From Tardiphaga sp. (GTDB lineage: Bacteria; Pseudomonadota; Alphaproteobacteria; Rhizobiales; Xanthobacteraceae), in the NCBI RefSeq assembly GCF_028290785.1, contig NZ_JAQGJD010000217.1:1-33611 (forward strand): DNA of 33,611 bases, read 5' to 3'. Shown here one piece after another: positions 7,192 through 16,785 of the stretch. How positions within the stretch are numbered: position 1 is the first letter of the stretch; each line of letters opens with the position of its first letter. The position numbers and the translations under genes were made by a program. Below the pieces are notes generated by a model. It saw only the letters and a list, made by a program, of their open reading frames with translations. It was not told the origin of the DNA and did no database searches.

Positions 7192-7707
7192 ATGAACGAG
7201 ACTACGCTAGCTTCCTCGGATGAGGCCCAGCATCGGCGCTTCGCCAAGCCGCAGCGCGTGGCGTTCGTGCAGTCGTCGTGGCACCGCGACATCGTGGCAT
7301 CGTGCCGGCTGTCGTTCCTGGCCGAGATCGAGGCGCGCCATATCGCGCCGTCGCAGGTCGACCTGTTCGAGGTGCCGGGCTCGTTCGAGATTCCGCTGCA
7401 TGTGCAGATCCTCGCCAAGACGCGGCGCTACACCGCCATCGTCGCGGCCGGTCTCGTGGTCGACAGCGGCGTGCGCGGCTTCGTTGCCGACACCGTGATC
7501 CGCGCCCTGATGGATGTGCAGTTGCGCACCGAGGTGCCGGTGTTCTCCGCGGTGGTGACGCCCGACGATTTCGACGAGACCGAGGCGGGCTCGGATTTCC
7601 TGCGCAAGCACTTTGCGGCGAAGGGCGTCGAAGTGGCGGAGGCCTGCGCCAACACGCTGCTCAGCCTCGAGCGGCTGCGCGGTCAGGTCGCGGCGGGGAT
7701 TGTGTAG
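7192..7707 (+). CDS. ribH2: Type II 6,7-dimethyl-8-ribityllumazine synthase homologue, active site altered
   Basis: Homologue (171 residues) of RibH, which condenses 5-amino-6-ribitylaminouracil with a 3,4-dihydroxybutanone phosphate to give the riboflavin precursor. The overall fold is well kept: the N-terminal strand with Trp30 (FVQSSWHRDIV), the loop EVPGSFEIPLH (Gly63-Glu66), AAGLVVD and the C-terminal helix AAKGVEVAEACANTLLSL. This resembles the type II enzyme of Brucella. However, the block that reads GGIYRHDFVA in Brucella reads SGVRGFVA here (residues 92-99), two residues shorter and without the catalytic histidine. The TPHHFHE block reads TPDDFDE (123-129). The start at 7192 is preferred over an in-frame ATG at 7129. 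Activity is therefore doubtful. Confidence 0.8.
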   Translation: MNETTLASSDEAQHRRFAKPQRVAFVQSSWHRDIVASCRLSFLAEIEARHIAPSQVDLFEVPGSFEIPLHVQILAKTRRYTAIVAAGLVVDSGVRGFVADTVIRALMDVQLRTEVPVFSAVVTPDDFDETEAGSDFLRKHFAAKGVEVAEACANTLLSLERLRGQVAAGIV

Positions 7708-7713
7708 CGGTCA

Positions 7714-7862
7714 CGTTCCCCGGATGCGGCGCAGTGCGCCGCGCAGCGGCGTAGTGCGCTGCTGATCCGGGGTCCCGGTCATTTGCGAAGAAGAATGATG
7801 AAGAAACCGGGACCCCGGATCTGCGGAGCGGCATAAGAATGCCGCACCGCGTCCGGGAAACG
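7714..7862. repeat. ~145-bp dispersed palindromic repeat, copy 1
   Basis: Begins CGTTCCCCGGA and ends TCCGGGAAACG (imperfect terminal inverted repeats), with nested palindromes around ATCCGGGGTCCCGGT and ACCGGGACCCCGGAT. It has the same layout as the elements at 16153-16302 and 26799-26941. It lies between convergent ribH2 and prs. Confidence 0.8.
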
Positions 7863-7872
7863 CAGCAATGCC

Positions 7873-8826
<954 letters not shown>

Positions 8827-8980
8827 CGACGCGTCTCCCCGCGGCTTGGTGGATACAACGTTCAGCATATCGGATTACCCAAGGAACAGATGTCTCAACG
8901 AGCGAGGTGATATCAAGGACGACAGTCCGCTGGCAACCCGTAGGCCGCCGTTTTCCTGCGCAAATTCAAGGTTTCTATCG

Positions 8981-9610
8981 TTAATGCGCGCTGAAGCTGA
9001 GGGCGGTCTCGGCAAACGTTGTCGGTGACGCCGGCGCATCGTCGGCGCGGGCGATGGCGGGGCCGTTGCCACGCGGCGCGGGGACCGCGGCGGGATCGGG
9101 CTCGGTGCCGTTCATCATGCCGCTGAGGCCGGTCAGACCGGCCTGGGCGATCCGCCGCAACACCAGGTCGTCGGCGGTGGCCCAGGCGTCGGCGCCGGCC
9201 TTGCCGGTTGGCTCTTCGCCGGACAGGCGCAAAGCGCGCTGCTGGTCGCGGTCATAGACGTCCCACACCCAGGCGATGCTGGCCTTGCCGCCGCGAACTT
9301 GCGCTGCGAGGTAACTGCGCACCCGGAAAGCGGCACTGTCCCGGCGCGACACCACCGCCAGGTTGCGCAATCGGGCTTCGCTATCCAGCAGGTTGACCAT
9401 GCGGTCGAAAACCTGCGGGGGCGGGCCATCGACAGATTCAAAGGCAACGGTGGCGCCGCTCGGGCCGCTTATGCTGGCCTGCGCATTGGAGGGGCCGCCG
9501 GCGCTGCCGACATTGGCGCAGCCGCTGAGGCCGAGGCTCACGGTGAGCAGAAGCGCGGCCTGAAGCAGGCGCGGCATACGCTGGAAGGCTGTGAATGTGG
9601 CAAAGCGCAT
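8981..9610 (-). CDS. Putative lipoprotein, unknown function
   Basis: A 209-residue protein with a short N-region, a hydrophobic stretch (LLQAALLLTVSLGL) and a lipobox LSGC|AN, so it is predicted to be acylated and anchored in the membrane. The mature part contains DGPPPQVFDRMVNLLDSEA and a compact domain with AAFRVRSYLAAQV and IAWVWDVYDRDQQRAL, then a low-complexity Pro/Ala C-terminus. I do not recognise a named family. The start at 9610 gives an 11-residue lead before an alternative ATG at 9577, which would put the lipobox at a more usual distance. Lgt, the enzyme that acylates such proteins, is encoded three genes upstream. Confidence 0.7.
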   Translation of the reverse strand: MRFATFTAFQRMPRLLQAALLLTVSLGLSGCANVGSAGGPSNAQASISGPSGATVAFESVDGPPPQVFDRMVNLLDSEARLRNLAVVSRRDSAAFRVRSYLAAQVRGGKASIAWVWDVYDRDQQRALRLSGEEPTGKAGADAWATADDLVLRRIAQAGLTGLSGMMNGTEPDPAAVPAPRGNGPAIARADDAPASPTTFAETALSFSAH

Positions 9611-9764
9611 GCAACGTCCCGACTTCGGTCGGCCGTGAGCCATCCGACAGGTCGAAGCGATATCGTTAAAATGCGTTAAGGTCTAGGGCGGGCCTGACAC
9701 AGGTGTGTACGAGGTGAGCAAGTCGATCACCGCGCGCCGACAATTCGCATCCATTTTGAGGCAG

Positions 9765-10532
9765 TTACGGTTCCAGCACGATGGCGTGGATCTGCCGGCC
9801 ATAATCCCGCTCTTTGCGATGCACCGAACGGCGGTAGCTGAACAAGCGTTCGTCAGGATAGGTGTCGATGCCGGTGTCGTCGATGGCGCCCACGCTGGCG
9901 CGCTCCAGCCGCATCCGGATGAAGCCGCCGAGGTCGAACATCGCGTGGCCTTCGTGCGGGGACGGAATGAAGAACAGCGCATATTCGCCGTCCTCGCGCA
10001 CGAAGCGCTCGACGAATTCGGCGCCGACTTCGTAGCTCGGCTGCCGGATCAGCGGGCCGATCGCCACCGTCATGGCGGCACGGTCGGCGCCGAGCTTTTC
10101 CATCGCGTCGATCGTCGCTTCCAGCACGCCGGTCAACGCGCCCTTCCAGCCGGCATGCGCCGCGCCGATCACCCGCGCCTTGGGATCAGCAAACAGCACC
10201 GGCCCGCAATCCGCGGCGGTGACGCCGAGCGCGAGGCCTTCGATGCTGGTGACCATGGCGTCGGCGCGCGGTCGCGAGGCGGCATCCCATGGCGCGGTGG
10301 CAACGGCGACGGCCGGCGAATGGATTTGGTGCACGGTGAGGAAGTGCTCGGGATCGACGCCCATCGCCGCGGCCATGCGGCGGCGGTTCTCCGCCACGTG
10401 CGCGGGATCGTCCTCCGAGCCGAGCCCGCCATTGAGGCCGGCATAGATCCCCTCGGAGACGCCGCCGTCGCGGGTGAAGAAGGCATGGCGCAGGCCGGGC
10501 ACGGCCGCGAGCAAGGGCGAGGTGAAGGTCAT
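9765..10532 (-). CDS. pgeF: Peptidoglycan editing factor PgeF (laccase domain protein)
   Basis: A 255-residue member of the YfiH/DUF152 family. Members were once called polyphenol oxidases; in E. coli the protein removes misincorporated residues from the stem of peptidoglycan precursors. The zinc-site residues are present: His71 (HQIHS), Cys109 (TAADCGPV) and His126 (GAAHAGWKG). Further conserved blocks are GLNGGLGSEDD, IGPLIRQPSYEVG and SYRRSVHRKERDYGR. Its ATG overlaps the TGA of the methyltransferase gene (ATGA), so it is the last gene of the lgt-midA-pgeF operon. The in-frame extension further upstream lies inside that neighbouring gene and is not coding. Confidence 0.93.
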   Translation of the reverse strand: MTFTSPLLAAVPGLRHAFFTRDGGVSEGIYAGLNGGLGSEDDPAHVAENRRRMAAAMGVDPEHFLTVHQIHSPAVAVATAPWDAASRPRADAMVTSIEGLALGVTAADCGPVLFADPKARVIGAAHAGWKGALTGVLEATIDAMEKLGADRAAMTVAIGPLIRQPSYEVGAEFVERFVREDGEYALFFIPSPHEGHAMFDLGGFIRMRLERASVGAIDDTGIDTYPDERLFSYRRSVHRKERDYGRQIHAIVLEP

Positions 10533-11650
10533 GATGCGTTCTCGATGCCGGTGTCGTCGCTGAGCGCCACCAGCGTGGGAATGGTGGGGCTGGAGATGCC
10601 GATCACCTTGAACAGCGAGCCCATGCCGCCACGGCCGCGGTCGGTCAGCCGCTTCAACGCGCCGGAGACATCCTCGGACACTTCGGGGCTGGCCTTGGCC
10701 ATTAACGTCACCGCGCGGGTCTCGATGCCCAGTCGCTTGAGGAATTCGCCTTGCGACACCGGCCCGTGAACGCGGGCGCCGACGTCTTCCGCCGCGCGGC
10801 CAAGCGCTTCGAAATCCACGTGGGCGGTGACATCGGCCTGGCCGGGGTTCTTCAGCGGATCGGCAAAGGAGTGCCGCGCGATCGCCTGCAGGGTGTCGCC
10901 GGCGTCGGAGCGGGTGTGGCCGTAATCGATCACCAGCGCCGCGCCGCCCTGGTCGCGGACGCGGCTGGCGATTTTCATGATCTCGCTGTCGGGGCGCCAT
11001 TCGAACACCGCACCATTCGGCGCCGCGCGGACCAACGGCGGCACCAACAGCTCGAAATGCGGCAGCGGATCGAGGCCGGCGCCGAATTCCAGGTCGCCAT
11101 GATCGGTGATTTCCACGGTGCGCTCATGCCAGCCGGTGTCGCGCTTCACCACCTGGTGCACCGGCAGCACGTCGAAATATTCGTTGGCCAGGATCACCGA
11201 GGGGCCCGCCGGCACGCTGTCGATGCTGTCGTGCCAGGTGATGTTGCGAACGCCGGACAGCGTCGCGCGCTGCTTCTCGCGCAGCACCGGATTGATCTCG
11301 ATCATATGGATGTGCAGCGCCTGATACAGCGGCGGCAGGACGCGCAGCGCCCGCAGGGCGTCCGCCATCATGGTGCCGCGGCCGGGGCCGAGTTCGATCA
11401 GGTGCAGCAGCGGCGGCGAGTCGATCGCGCGCCACACCGAGGCCGACCACAGCCCGAGCAGTTCGCCGAACATCTGACTGACTTCCGGCGCGGTGGTGAA
11501 GTCGCCTTCGCGGCCGAGCGGATCGCGCGACACGTAGTAGCCGTATTGCGGATGGGTCAGGCATAGCTGCATGTAGCGCCACACCGGCATCGGTCCGGCG
11601 GACTTGATCAGGCGTTTGATTTCATCCTGCAGCGGCGAATGTTCGGTCAT
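10529..11650 (-). CDS. midA: SAM-dependent methyltransferase, MidA/NDUFAF7 family
   Basis: A 373-residue class I methyltransferase of the DUF185 family. The mitochondrial homologue NDUFAF7 dimethylates an arginine of a complex I subunit during assembly, and a similar role in respiratory complex I is plausible but not shown here. Motifs: [19 protein letters not shown], the family marker [20 protein letters not shown], the SAM loop [14 protein letters not shown], and FDVLPVHQ after the acidic motif (ILANEYFD). Both ends overlap neighbours by ATGA, with lgt upstream and pgeF downstream, so all three are translationally coupled. Confidence 0.92.
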   Translation of the reverse strand: MTEHSPLQDEIKRLIKSAGPMPVWRYMQLCLTHPQYGYYVSRDPLGREGDFTTAPEVSQMFGELLGLWSASVWRAIDSPPLLHLIELGPGRGTMMADALRALRVLPPLYQALHIHMIEINPVLREKQRATLSGVRNITWHDSIDSVPAGPSVILANEYFDVLPVHQVVKRDTGWHERTVEITDHGDLEFGAGLDPLPHFELLVPPLVRAAPNGAVFEWRPDSEIMKIASRVRDQGGAALVIDYGHTRSDAGDTLQAIARHSFADPLKNPGQADVTAHVDFEALGRAAEDVGARVHGPVSQGEFLKRLGIETRAVTLMAKASPEVSEDVSGALKRLTDRGRGGMGSLFKVIGISSPTIPTLVALSDDTGIENAS

Positions 11651-12510
11651 GCCTTGCCAGTGTTCAATTCGGGCTGCAGCGGCGGGTTACGGCGCGCCAA
11701 CACCATCAGTACCAGACCCACGACGATCATCGGTACCGACAGCAGCATGCCCATGGTGAGTCCGCCCCACAGGAAGCCGAGTTGCGGGTCCGGTTCGCGA
11801 AAGAATTCGCCGATAATGCGCGCGACCGCATAAAAAAAGATGAAGGCGCCGAGGATCAGCCCGGGCCGCTTCAGCGCGCCGGCGCGGATCATCAGCGCCA
11901 AAATGGCGAAGAGCACGATGCCTTCGAGGCCTGCTTCGTACAACTGGCTTGGATGGCGCGGCAGCGGCCCGCCATTGGGGAACACCATTCGCCATGGCAC
12001 GCTGGCATCGGCCGGTCGGCCCCACAATTCGCTGTTGATGAAGTTGGCGAGACGCCCCAGCAGCAGCCCGATCGGCCCGACCGCGCAGGTGAGGTCGCCG
12101 AGCGACAGGACGGGCAGGCCGCGCTTCCAGCAGAACGCCATCACTGCCGCCACGCAGCCCAGGAAGCCGCCGTGGAACGACATGCCGCCCTTCCACAGTT
12201 CGAGGATTTCGGCGGGATGCGCGACGAAGAAATCGAGGTTGTAGAACAGCACGTAGCCGGTGCGGCCGCCCAGAATAATGCCGAGCGTCACCCACAGGAT
12301 GAAGTCGTCAAAATCCAGCAGCGAGATCGGCGACGGCCCGCCCCACAGTCTCTGGCTCTTGATCAGCGCGCGGGCATAGACCCAGCCAAGCACGATGCCG
12401 CCGATATAGGCCAGCGCGTACCAGCGGATCACGATCGGCCCCAGCGCGATGGCCACGGGATCGAAGACCGGGAAGGCGATGGTGAGGAAGGGCAGGTCGA
12501 TAAAGGGCAT
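11647..12510 (-). CDS. lgt: Prolipoprotein diacylglyceryl transferase
   Basis: Inner-membrane enzyme that moves diacylglycerol from phosphatidylglycerol to the lipobox cysteine of prolipoproteins, the first step of lipoprotein maturation. The 287 residues have about seven hydrophobic spans. Family motifs are [27 protein letters not shown], the block around [11 protein letters not shown], and the signature [15 protein letters not shown], followed by [13 protein letters not shown]. It is the first gene of the lgt-midA-pgeF operon, its stop overlapping the midA start, and is divergent from ubiK across a 178-bp gap. Confidence 0.97.
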   Translation of the reverse strand: MPFIDLPFLTIAFPVFDPVAIALGPIVIRWYALAYIGGIVLGWVYARALIKSQRLWGGPSPISLLDFDDFILWVTLGIILGGRTGYVLFYNLDFFVAHPAEILELWKGGMSFHGGFLGCVAAVMAFCWKRGLPVLSLGDLTCAVGPIGLLLGRLANFINSELWGRPADASVPWRMVFPNGGPLPRHPSQLYEAGLEGIVLFAILALMIRAGALKRPGLILGAFIFFYAVARIIGEFFREPDPQLGFLWGGLTMGMLLSVPMIVVGLVLMVLARRNPPLQPELNTGKA

Positions 12511-12688
12511 GACGTGACTTACGGGTCCGGGCGGCAGCAGTAAAGCGTCACTCTATGACGATCGCGTGCAGCCGGGGAACGCGACAATCGCGCGCCGGTG
12601 GCGCCGGGCAACAGCAGGCTTGAACTGCGTCGCCGGGATCGCCATTGTCGAATTCAACATTTCAGTTCGACCGGCCGGAGTTCTAGCC

Positions 12689-12946
12689 ATGACCCAGACC
12701 AACAATCGGTTTTTCGACGAGATCGGGCGCCTGATGAACGATGCCGCCGGCGCCGCCCAGGGCGTCAAGCGCGAGGTCGATACGGTGGTCCGCAACCAGG
12801 CCGAAAAGATCCTGCGCGACCTCGATATCGTCAAGCGCGAGGAGTTCGAGGCGGTCAAGGACATGGCCCGCCTCGCCCGCGAGGAAAACGAGGCGCTGAA
12901 GGCACGGATCGTCGCGCTGGAGGCGAAACTGGGTGGGGCGTCGTAA
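12689..12946 (+). CDS. ubiK: Accessory factor UbiK family protein (YqiC/BMFP type)
   Basis: Small 85-residue protein of the membrane fusogenic (BMFP) family. The E. coli homologue UbiK helps the soluble ubiquinone biosynthesis enzymes work with their lipid intermediates. The N-terminal half is amphipathic (NRFFDEIGRLMNDAAGAA) and the C-terminal half is a charged coiled coil (ENEALKARIVALEAKLGG), as in the family. GGAG lies nine bases before the ATG. It stands alone, divergent from lgt. The family call is good; a role in quinone synthesis in this organism is by homology only. Confidence 0.85.
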   Translation: MTQTNNRFFDEIGRLMNDAAGAAQGVKREVDTVVRNQAEKILRDLDIVKREEFEAVKDMARLAREENEALKARIVALEAKLGGAS

Positions 12947-13030
12947 GTTGCTGGGAGCGGCGAGCGCGGCAACGCGGACGTCGGCAAGCTGCGCACGGAG
13001 GAGTGGGGGCACGCCTCACGTTAAAGCTGT

Positions 13031-13237
13031 CTATGCCTCAACGTAATCCGCGATACTGGTTGGCGCCGGCACGGCCAGGCCGTCCTGCCTGAGGCCGTCG
13101 ATGTGAAATCGGATCGCGTCGCGGATCTCGATTTCAACCGCTTTCACGGTGTCGCCGGTGGCAACGCAGCCGGGCAGGTCCGGAACATAGGCCGAATAGT
13201 TGCCTTCGGCCTTCTCGATCACGACCGCGTAGCGCAT
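13031..13237 (-). CDS. hicB: HicB-family antitoxin
   Basis: A 68-residue protein with the HicB fold: YAVVIEKAEGNYSAYVPDLPGCVATGDT is the typical partly degraded RNase-H-like strand pattern, followed by the helix EIRDAIRFHIDGLRQDG. No C-terminal DNA-binding domain (ribbon-helix-helix or helix-turn-helix) is present, so autoregulation may work differently or be absent. Its ATG overlaps the stop of hicA by one base (TGATG), and the toxin-first order is the usual one for this pair. It is expected to bind and mask the HicA ribonuclease. Confidence 0.88.
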   Translation of the reverse strand: MRYAVVIEKAEGNYSAYVPDLPGCVATGDTVKAVEIEIRDAIRFHIDGLRQDGLAVPAPTSIADYVEA

Positions 13238-13431
13238 CAGCGTTGTTCCTTCAGGCCAGCCTGCTTCAGGATACTGCCGAATGTGCCGGGCGCAAGGTCG
13301 TCCGATGGCTTGCCGGCCACCGTTACGCGGCCCGGCTTCAGCAAATGTTTGTACTGACGGTGGCTACCGCGGGTCGCGGCCAGGAACCAGCCATCGTCTT
13401 CGATCAGTCGGATAGCGTCGCGGACTTTCAT
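13237..13431 (-). CDS. hicA: HicA-family mRNA interferase toxin
   Basis: A 64-residue double-stranded-RNA-binding-like toxin that degrades mRNA when free of HicB. The catalytic histidine is expected in the motif ATRGSHRQYKH, followed by the conserved strand GRVTVAGKPSDDLAPGTFGSILKQAG. The ATG at 13431 is chosen because the protein then begins at the family's usual MKVRDAIRLIEDDGW; an in-frame extension upstream adds 30 residues unlike the family. The following hicB overlaps it by one base. The pair sits between ubiK and rplY with no other sign of a mobile element. Confidence 0.88.
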   Translation of the reverse strand: MKVRDAIRLIEDDGWFLAATRGSHRQYKHLLKPGRVTVAGKPSDDLAPGTFGSILKQAGLKEQR

Positions 13432-13654
13432 AGGCGCCCACGTCTGGACGGCTGAAACTACCACAAATACCAACGCGGGAAGCCGGACCAACTTGCCAAT
13501 CCCGCTAAAAACCCCCTGCATTTCCTTGTCTTTCCGGCCCTTTGGCGCTAAAAGCCCGGCACGTCTGCAGCCCCCGCACCCCTGGAGGCTTGCTGCGACG
13601 ACGGAACGGGCCGCGTTGCGGCCTTTAACTTTTTAGAAAACAAGGACTTAAACG

Positions 13655-14395
13655 ATGGCGACCGTCAAGGAATTGAAGGCGACCGTACGTTCGGCAGGCG
13701 GCAAGGGGGCCGCACGGGCTGTACGGCGCGCCGGCCGAGTGCCGGGAGTAATCTATGGTGACAGCAAGCCCCCGGTGTCGATTTCGGTCGACGATGCCGA
13801 ATTGCGCCAGCGCATTCTGGCCGGCCGCTTCCTCACCACGATCTACGACATCGAGCTCGATGGCGCCAAGCATCGCGTGATTCCGCGCGACTTCGCGCTG
13901 GATCCGGTGCGTGACTTCCCGCTCCATGTCGACTTCCTGCGGCTCGGCGTCGGCGCCACCATCCGCGTCAGCGTTCCCCTGCATCTGAAGAATGCGGAAA
14001 CCGCCCCCGGCGTGAAGCGCGGCGGCACGGTCAACATCGTCACCCACACGCTGGAGCTCGAAGCCGAGGCCGACAGCATTCCGCAGTTCGTCGAAGCCGA
14101 TATCGGCCAGCTCGACATCGGCGGTTCGCTGCACATGTCGGACATCAAGCTGCCGAAGGGCGTCAAGACGCTGCTGCGCGATGAAGACCTCACCCTGGTC
14201 ACCATCGTGCCGCCGTCGGGCTATGGCGAAGAGCAGGCCGGCGCTGCCGCCGGCGCCGCTCCTGCCGCTGGTGCTGCTCCCGCAGCAGCTGCCGCTGCGA
14301 AGGCTCCCGCCGCTGGTGCCAAGGCTCCTGCCGCTGGCGCGAAGGCGCCCGCTGCCGCTGCCAAGGCACCTGCCGCTCCGGCGAAGAAGAAGTAA
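13655..14395 (+). CDS. rplY: 50S ribosomal protein L25/general stress protein Ctc
   Basis: Ribosomal protein that binds 5S rRNA. The 246 residues comprise an L25 domain (about 5-95, with GAARAVRRAGRVPGVIYGD and FPLHVDFLRL), the TL5/CTC second domain (about 100-190), and a low-complexity tail from residue 194. The tail contains four seven-residue units of the type AKAPAAG followed by a lysine end. AAGGA sits nine bases before the ATG. It probably forms one transcript with pth, 21 bp downstream, and ychF, an arrangement common in bacteria. The Ala/Pro/Lys tail resembles histone-H1-like tails and is probably disordered. Confidence 0.96.
   Translation: MATVKELKATVRSAGGKGAARAVRRAGRVPGVIYGDSKPPVSISVDDAELRQRILAGRFLTTIYDIELDGAKHRVIPRDFALDPVRDFPLHVDFLRLGVGATIRVSVPLHLKNAETAPGVKRGGTVNIVTHTLELEAEADSIPQFVEADIGQLDIGGSLHMSDIKLPKGVKTLLRDEDLTLVTIVPPSGYGEEQAGAAAGAAPAAGAAPAAAAAAKAPAAGAKAPAAGAKAPAAAAKAPAAPAKKK
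14300..14383 (+). repeat. Four tandem 21-bp units within rplY
   Basis: Four imperfect 21-base units starting at 14300, 14321, 14342 and 14363 each encode Lys-Ala-Pro-Ala-Ala-x-Ala. They make up the disordered C-terminal tail of L25. Copy number may vary between strains by slippage. Confidence 0.85.
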
Positions 14396-14416
14396 GCAAC
14401 CGCGGGATTCCGCGTC

Positions 14417-15019
14417 ATGCGGCTCTTTGTTGGTCTCGGAAACCCTGGTGCGAAATACCAGGGCAACCGGCACAATATCGGGTTCATGGTTCTGGACGAG
14501 ATGGCGCGGCGTCACGGTTTTGCACCGTGGCGCCGCCGCTTTCAGGGCGAGACTTCGGAAGGCACGCTGGACCGCGAACGCGTCATCCTGCTGCGTCCGC
14601 TGACTTTCATGAACGATTCCGGCACATCGGTGCAGGCCGCTGCAAGCTTCTTCAAGATCGCGGTCGGCGACATCGCGGTGTTTCACGACGAGCTCGAACT
14701 GCCGTTCTCGAAAGTGCGCGTCAAGGTCGGCGGCGGCATCGCCGGGCATAACGGGCTGCGCTCGATCTCCGCGCATGTCGGCAACGACTACCGCCGCGTT
14801 CGGCTCGGCATCGGCCATCCCGGCGTCAAGGAACTGGTGCACAACCATGTGCTCAGCGATTTCGCCAAGGCCGAGCGGCCGCAGCTCGAGGCGCTGATCG
14901 ACGCGGTGAGCGATAACGTGGCATTGCTGGCCGATGGCCGCGACTCCACGTTTCAGAACAAGGTGCATCTGACGATGCAGGCCAAGGGATTCACGTCGAA
15001 GGACGACAACGGCACTTAA
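14417..15019 (+). CDS. pth: Peptidyl-tRNA hydrolase
   Basis: Cytosolic esterase of 200 residues that releases peptides from tRNAs dropped by the ribosome, recycling the tRNA. Family motifs: [20 protein letters not shown] with the catalytic His, the block [18 protein letters not shown], the catalytic Asp region FHDELELPF, and [13 protein letters not shown]. The protein ends with a short polar tail. It lies between rplY and ychF, the same strand, with gaps of 21 and 28 bp, which indicates co-transcription. Confidence 0.97.
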   Translation: MRLFVGLGNPGAKYQGNRHNIGFMVLDEMARRHGFAPWRRRFQGETSEGTLDRERVILLRPLTFMNDSGTSVQAAASFFKIAVGDIAVFHDELELPFSKVRVKVGGGIAGHNGLRSISAHVGNDYRRVRLGIGHPGVKELVHNHVLSDFAKAERPQLEALIDAVSDNVALLADGRDSTFQNKVHLTMQAKGFTSKDDNGT

Positions 15020-15047
15020 GGCGCCGTCGAACCATTCAGGACAGGTC

Positions 15048-16145
15048 ATGGGATTCAAATGCGGTATCGTCGGGCTGCCGAATGTCGGCAAATCGACGCT
15101 GTTCAACGCGCTCACCGAAACCGCGGCGGCGCAGGCGGCGAACTATCCGTTCTGCACCATCGAGCCGAACGTCGGCGAGGTCGCAGTGCCCGACAAGCGG
15201 CTCGACAAGCTGTCGGAGATCGGCAAGTCGCAGCAGATCATTCCGACCCGGCTGACCTTCGTCGATATCGCAGGTCTGGTGAAGGGCGCTTCCAAGGGCG
15301 AAGGCCTCGGCAACCAGTTTCTGGCCACCATCCGCGAGGTCGATGCTGTCGCTCACGTGGTGCGCTGCTTCGTCGATGACGACATCACGCACGTGGAGGG
15401 CAAGATCGATCCGCTCGCCGACATCGAGATCATCGAGACCGAGCTGATGCTGGCCGATCTCGACTCCTGCGAAAAGCGCGTCGACAACCTGACCAAGAAG
15501 GCCAAAGGCAACGACAAGGACGCCAAGGAGCAGCTCGATCTGGTGCAGCGCGCTTTGGTGCTGCTGCGTGAGGGCAAGCCGTCGCGCTTCCTTGAGCGCA
15601 AGCCGGAAGAAGAACGCGCCTTCGGCATGCTCGGCCTCCTGACGTCGAAGCCCGTGCTCTATGTCTGCAACGTCGAGGAAGGCGCGGCCGGCGAGGGCAA
15701 CGCCTATTCGAAGCTGGTGAGTGAGCACGCCGCGAAAGAGGGCGCCGTCGCGGTGGCGATCTCGGCCAAAATCGAATCGGAAATTGCGACGCTGTCGCGC
15801 GCCGAGCGCGCCGAATTCCTTGAGACGCTAGGCCTCGAAGAAGCCGGCCTGGATAAGCTGATCCGCGCCGGCTATAAGCTGCTGGATCTGATCACCTACT
15901 TCACGGTCGGTCCGAAGGAAGCCCGCGCCTGGACCATCACCCGCGGCACCAAGGCGCCGCAGGCGGCGGCGGTGATCCACACCGATTTCGAAAAGGGATT
16001 TATCCGCGCCGAAACCATCGCCTATGACGACTATGTCGCGCTGGGCGGCGAATCCGGCGCCCGCGACGGCGGCAAGCTGCGCCTCGAAGGCAAGGAATAC
16101 GTCGTCGCCGACGGCGACGTGCTGCACTTCAGGTTTAATACCTGA
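15048..16145 (+). CDS. ychF: Redox-regulated ATPase YchF
   Basis: Obg-like P-loop ATPase (OLA1 family) of 365 residues that binds ribosomes and is linked to stress responses. P-loop [14 protein letters not shown] is at the N-terminus, then the switch region with [20 protein letters not shown]. The base-recognition motif reads NVEE ([10 protein letters not shown]) in place of the GTPase NKxD, which is why the family prefers ATP. A C-terminal TGS domain ends the protein (FFTVGP-like [13 protein letters not shown] to GDVLHFRFN). AGGACAGG precedes the ATG. It is the last gene of the rplY-pth-ychF unit; a dispersed repeat follows. Confidence 0.97.
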   Translation: MGFKCGIVGLPNVGKSTLFNALTETAAAQAANYPFCTIEPNVGEVAVPDKRLDKLSEIGKSQQIIPTRLTFVDIAGLVKGASKGEGLGNQFLATIREVDAVAHVVRCFVDDDITHVEGKIDPLADIEIIETELMLADLDSCEKRVDNLTKKAKGNDKDAKEQLDLVQRALVLLREGKPSRFLERKPEEERAFGMLGLLTSKPVLYVCNVEEGAAGEGNAYSKLVSEHAAKEGAVAVAISAKIESEIATLSRAERAEFLETLGLEEAGLDKLIRAGYKLLDLITYFTVGPKEARAWTITRGTKAPQAAAVIHTDFEKGFIRAETIAYDDYVALGGESGARDGGKLRLEGKEYVVADGDVLHFRFNT

Positions 16146-16152
16146 GCCTACT

Positions 16153-16302
16153 TGCCCCGGACGCGATGCAATACGAAGTATTGCTTCGCAGAGCCGGGGC
16201 CCCGGTTTTTTCAAAGAGCAACCGGGATCCCGGATCTGCGCAGCGGCATGGCGGCGATGCAAGTGCATCGCCTGAGAATGCCGCAGCGCGTCCCGGAAAC
16301 GA
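16153..16302. repeat. ~145-bp dispersed palindromic repeat, copy 2
   Basis: Has the same plan as the copies at 7714 and 26799: CCCCGGACGCG at the left, a central GAGCCGGGGCCCCGGTT and ACCGGGATCCCGGAT, and CGCGTCCCGGAAACGATC at the right. It separates ychF from the convergent DUF4282 gene. Confidence 0.8.
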
Positions 16303-16308
16303 TCTACC

Positions 16309-16602
16309 TCAATGCCCTTGCCCCTGATCCCGGATCGCGCCGAGATGCTCGTTGATGCGGAATACGATCAAAATGAACTCCGCAACGATGCGCGAGAAGA
16401 TGATACCGACCAAGACGCCGGCGACGCTCGACAGCAGCATGATGAATCCGCCGAACGGGCTGATGGCCATCGCCGCCAGGCCGGAAAACACGCCGGATAT
16501 GCCGAACAGAATCCACAGCGCGATCACCAGCCAGTAGAACGTCTTGATGATGGTCGGCGTGATGAAACGATCCCATTGAAACAGGTCGCGAAATTCAAAC
16601 AT
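16309..16602 (-). CDS. DUF4282 domain-containing membrane protein
   Basis: A 97-residue inner-membrane protein of unknown function. It begins with the family-typical MFEFRDLFQWDRFITPTIIK, followed by two long hydrophobic spans (about 20-45 and 50-80) and the conserved end RIVAEFILIVFRINEHL. GGGGGAGA lies eight bases upstream of the ATG, which fixes the start; the frame stays open further upstream, but that part has no support. It stands alone between a repeat element and the divergent MaoC genes. Confidence 0.85.
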   Translation of the reverse strand: MFEFRDLFQWDRFITPTIIKTFYWLVIALWILFGISGVFSGLAAMAISPFGGFIMLLSSVAGVLVGIIFSRIVAEFILIVFRINEHLGAIRDQGQGH

Positions 16603-16785
16603 CGGTCGTTCTCCCCCGGCGCGGCGCGTGTGTAAGTCAATGATCGGCAGCGTGCAAAATGGCCTGACACGCGGTAGTGCCCAACCATGTCCTGAGCAAG
16701 ATCGCGGGAAAGCCATGCAGGCGTACGGGTTGAGATTGCTGCAAATAGCGGCCACAATCAGGCTCCCTCGACGGCAACTCCTATC

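Noticed and set aside
10533..11000. Extension of the pgeF frame to 411 residues
   Set aside because: The extension overlaps the methyltransferase gene, and the PgeF domain starts at the ATG in the ATGA overlap.
14300..14383. CRISPR-like direct repeats
   Set aside because: The units are contiguous, without spacers, and encode a protein tail.
13625..15115. 496-codon minus-strand frame opposite rplY and pth
   Set aside because: It covers two conserved genes and their intergenic space, so it is a GC-bias shadow.
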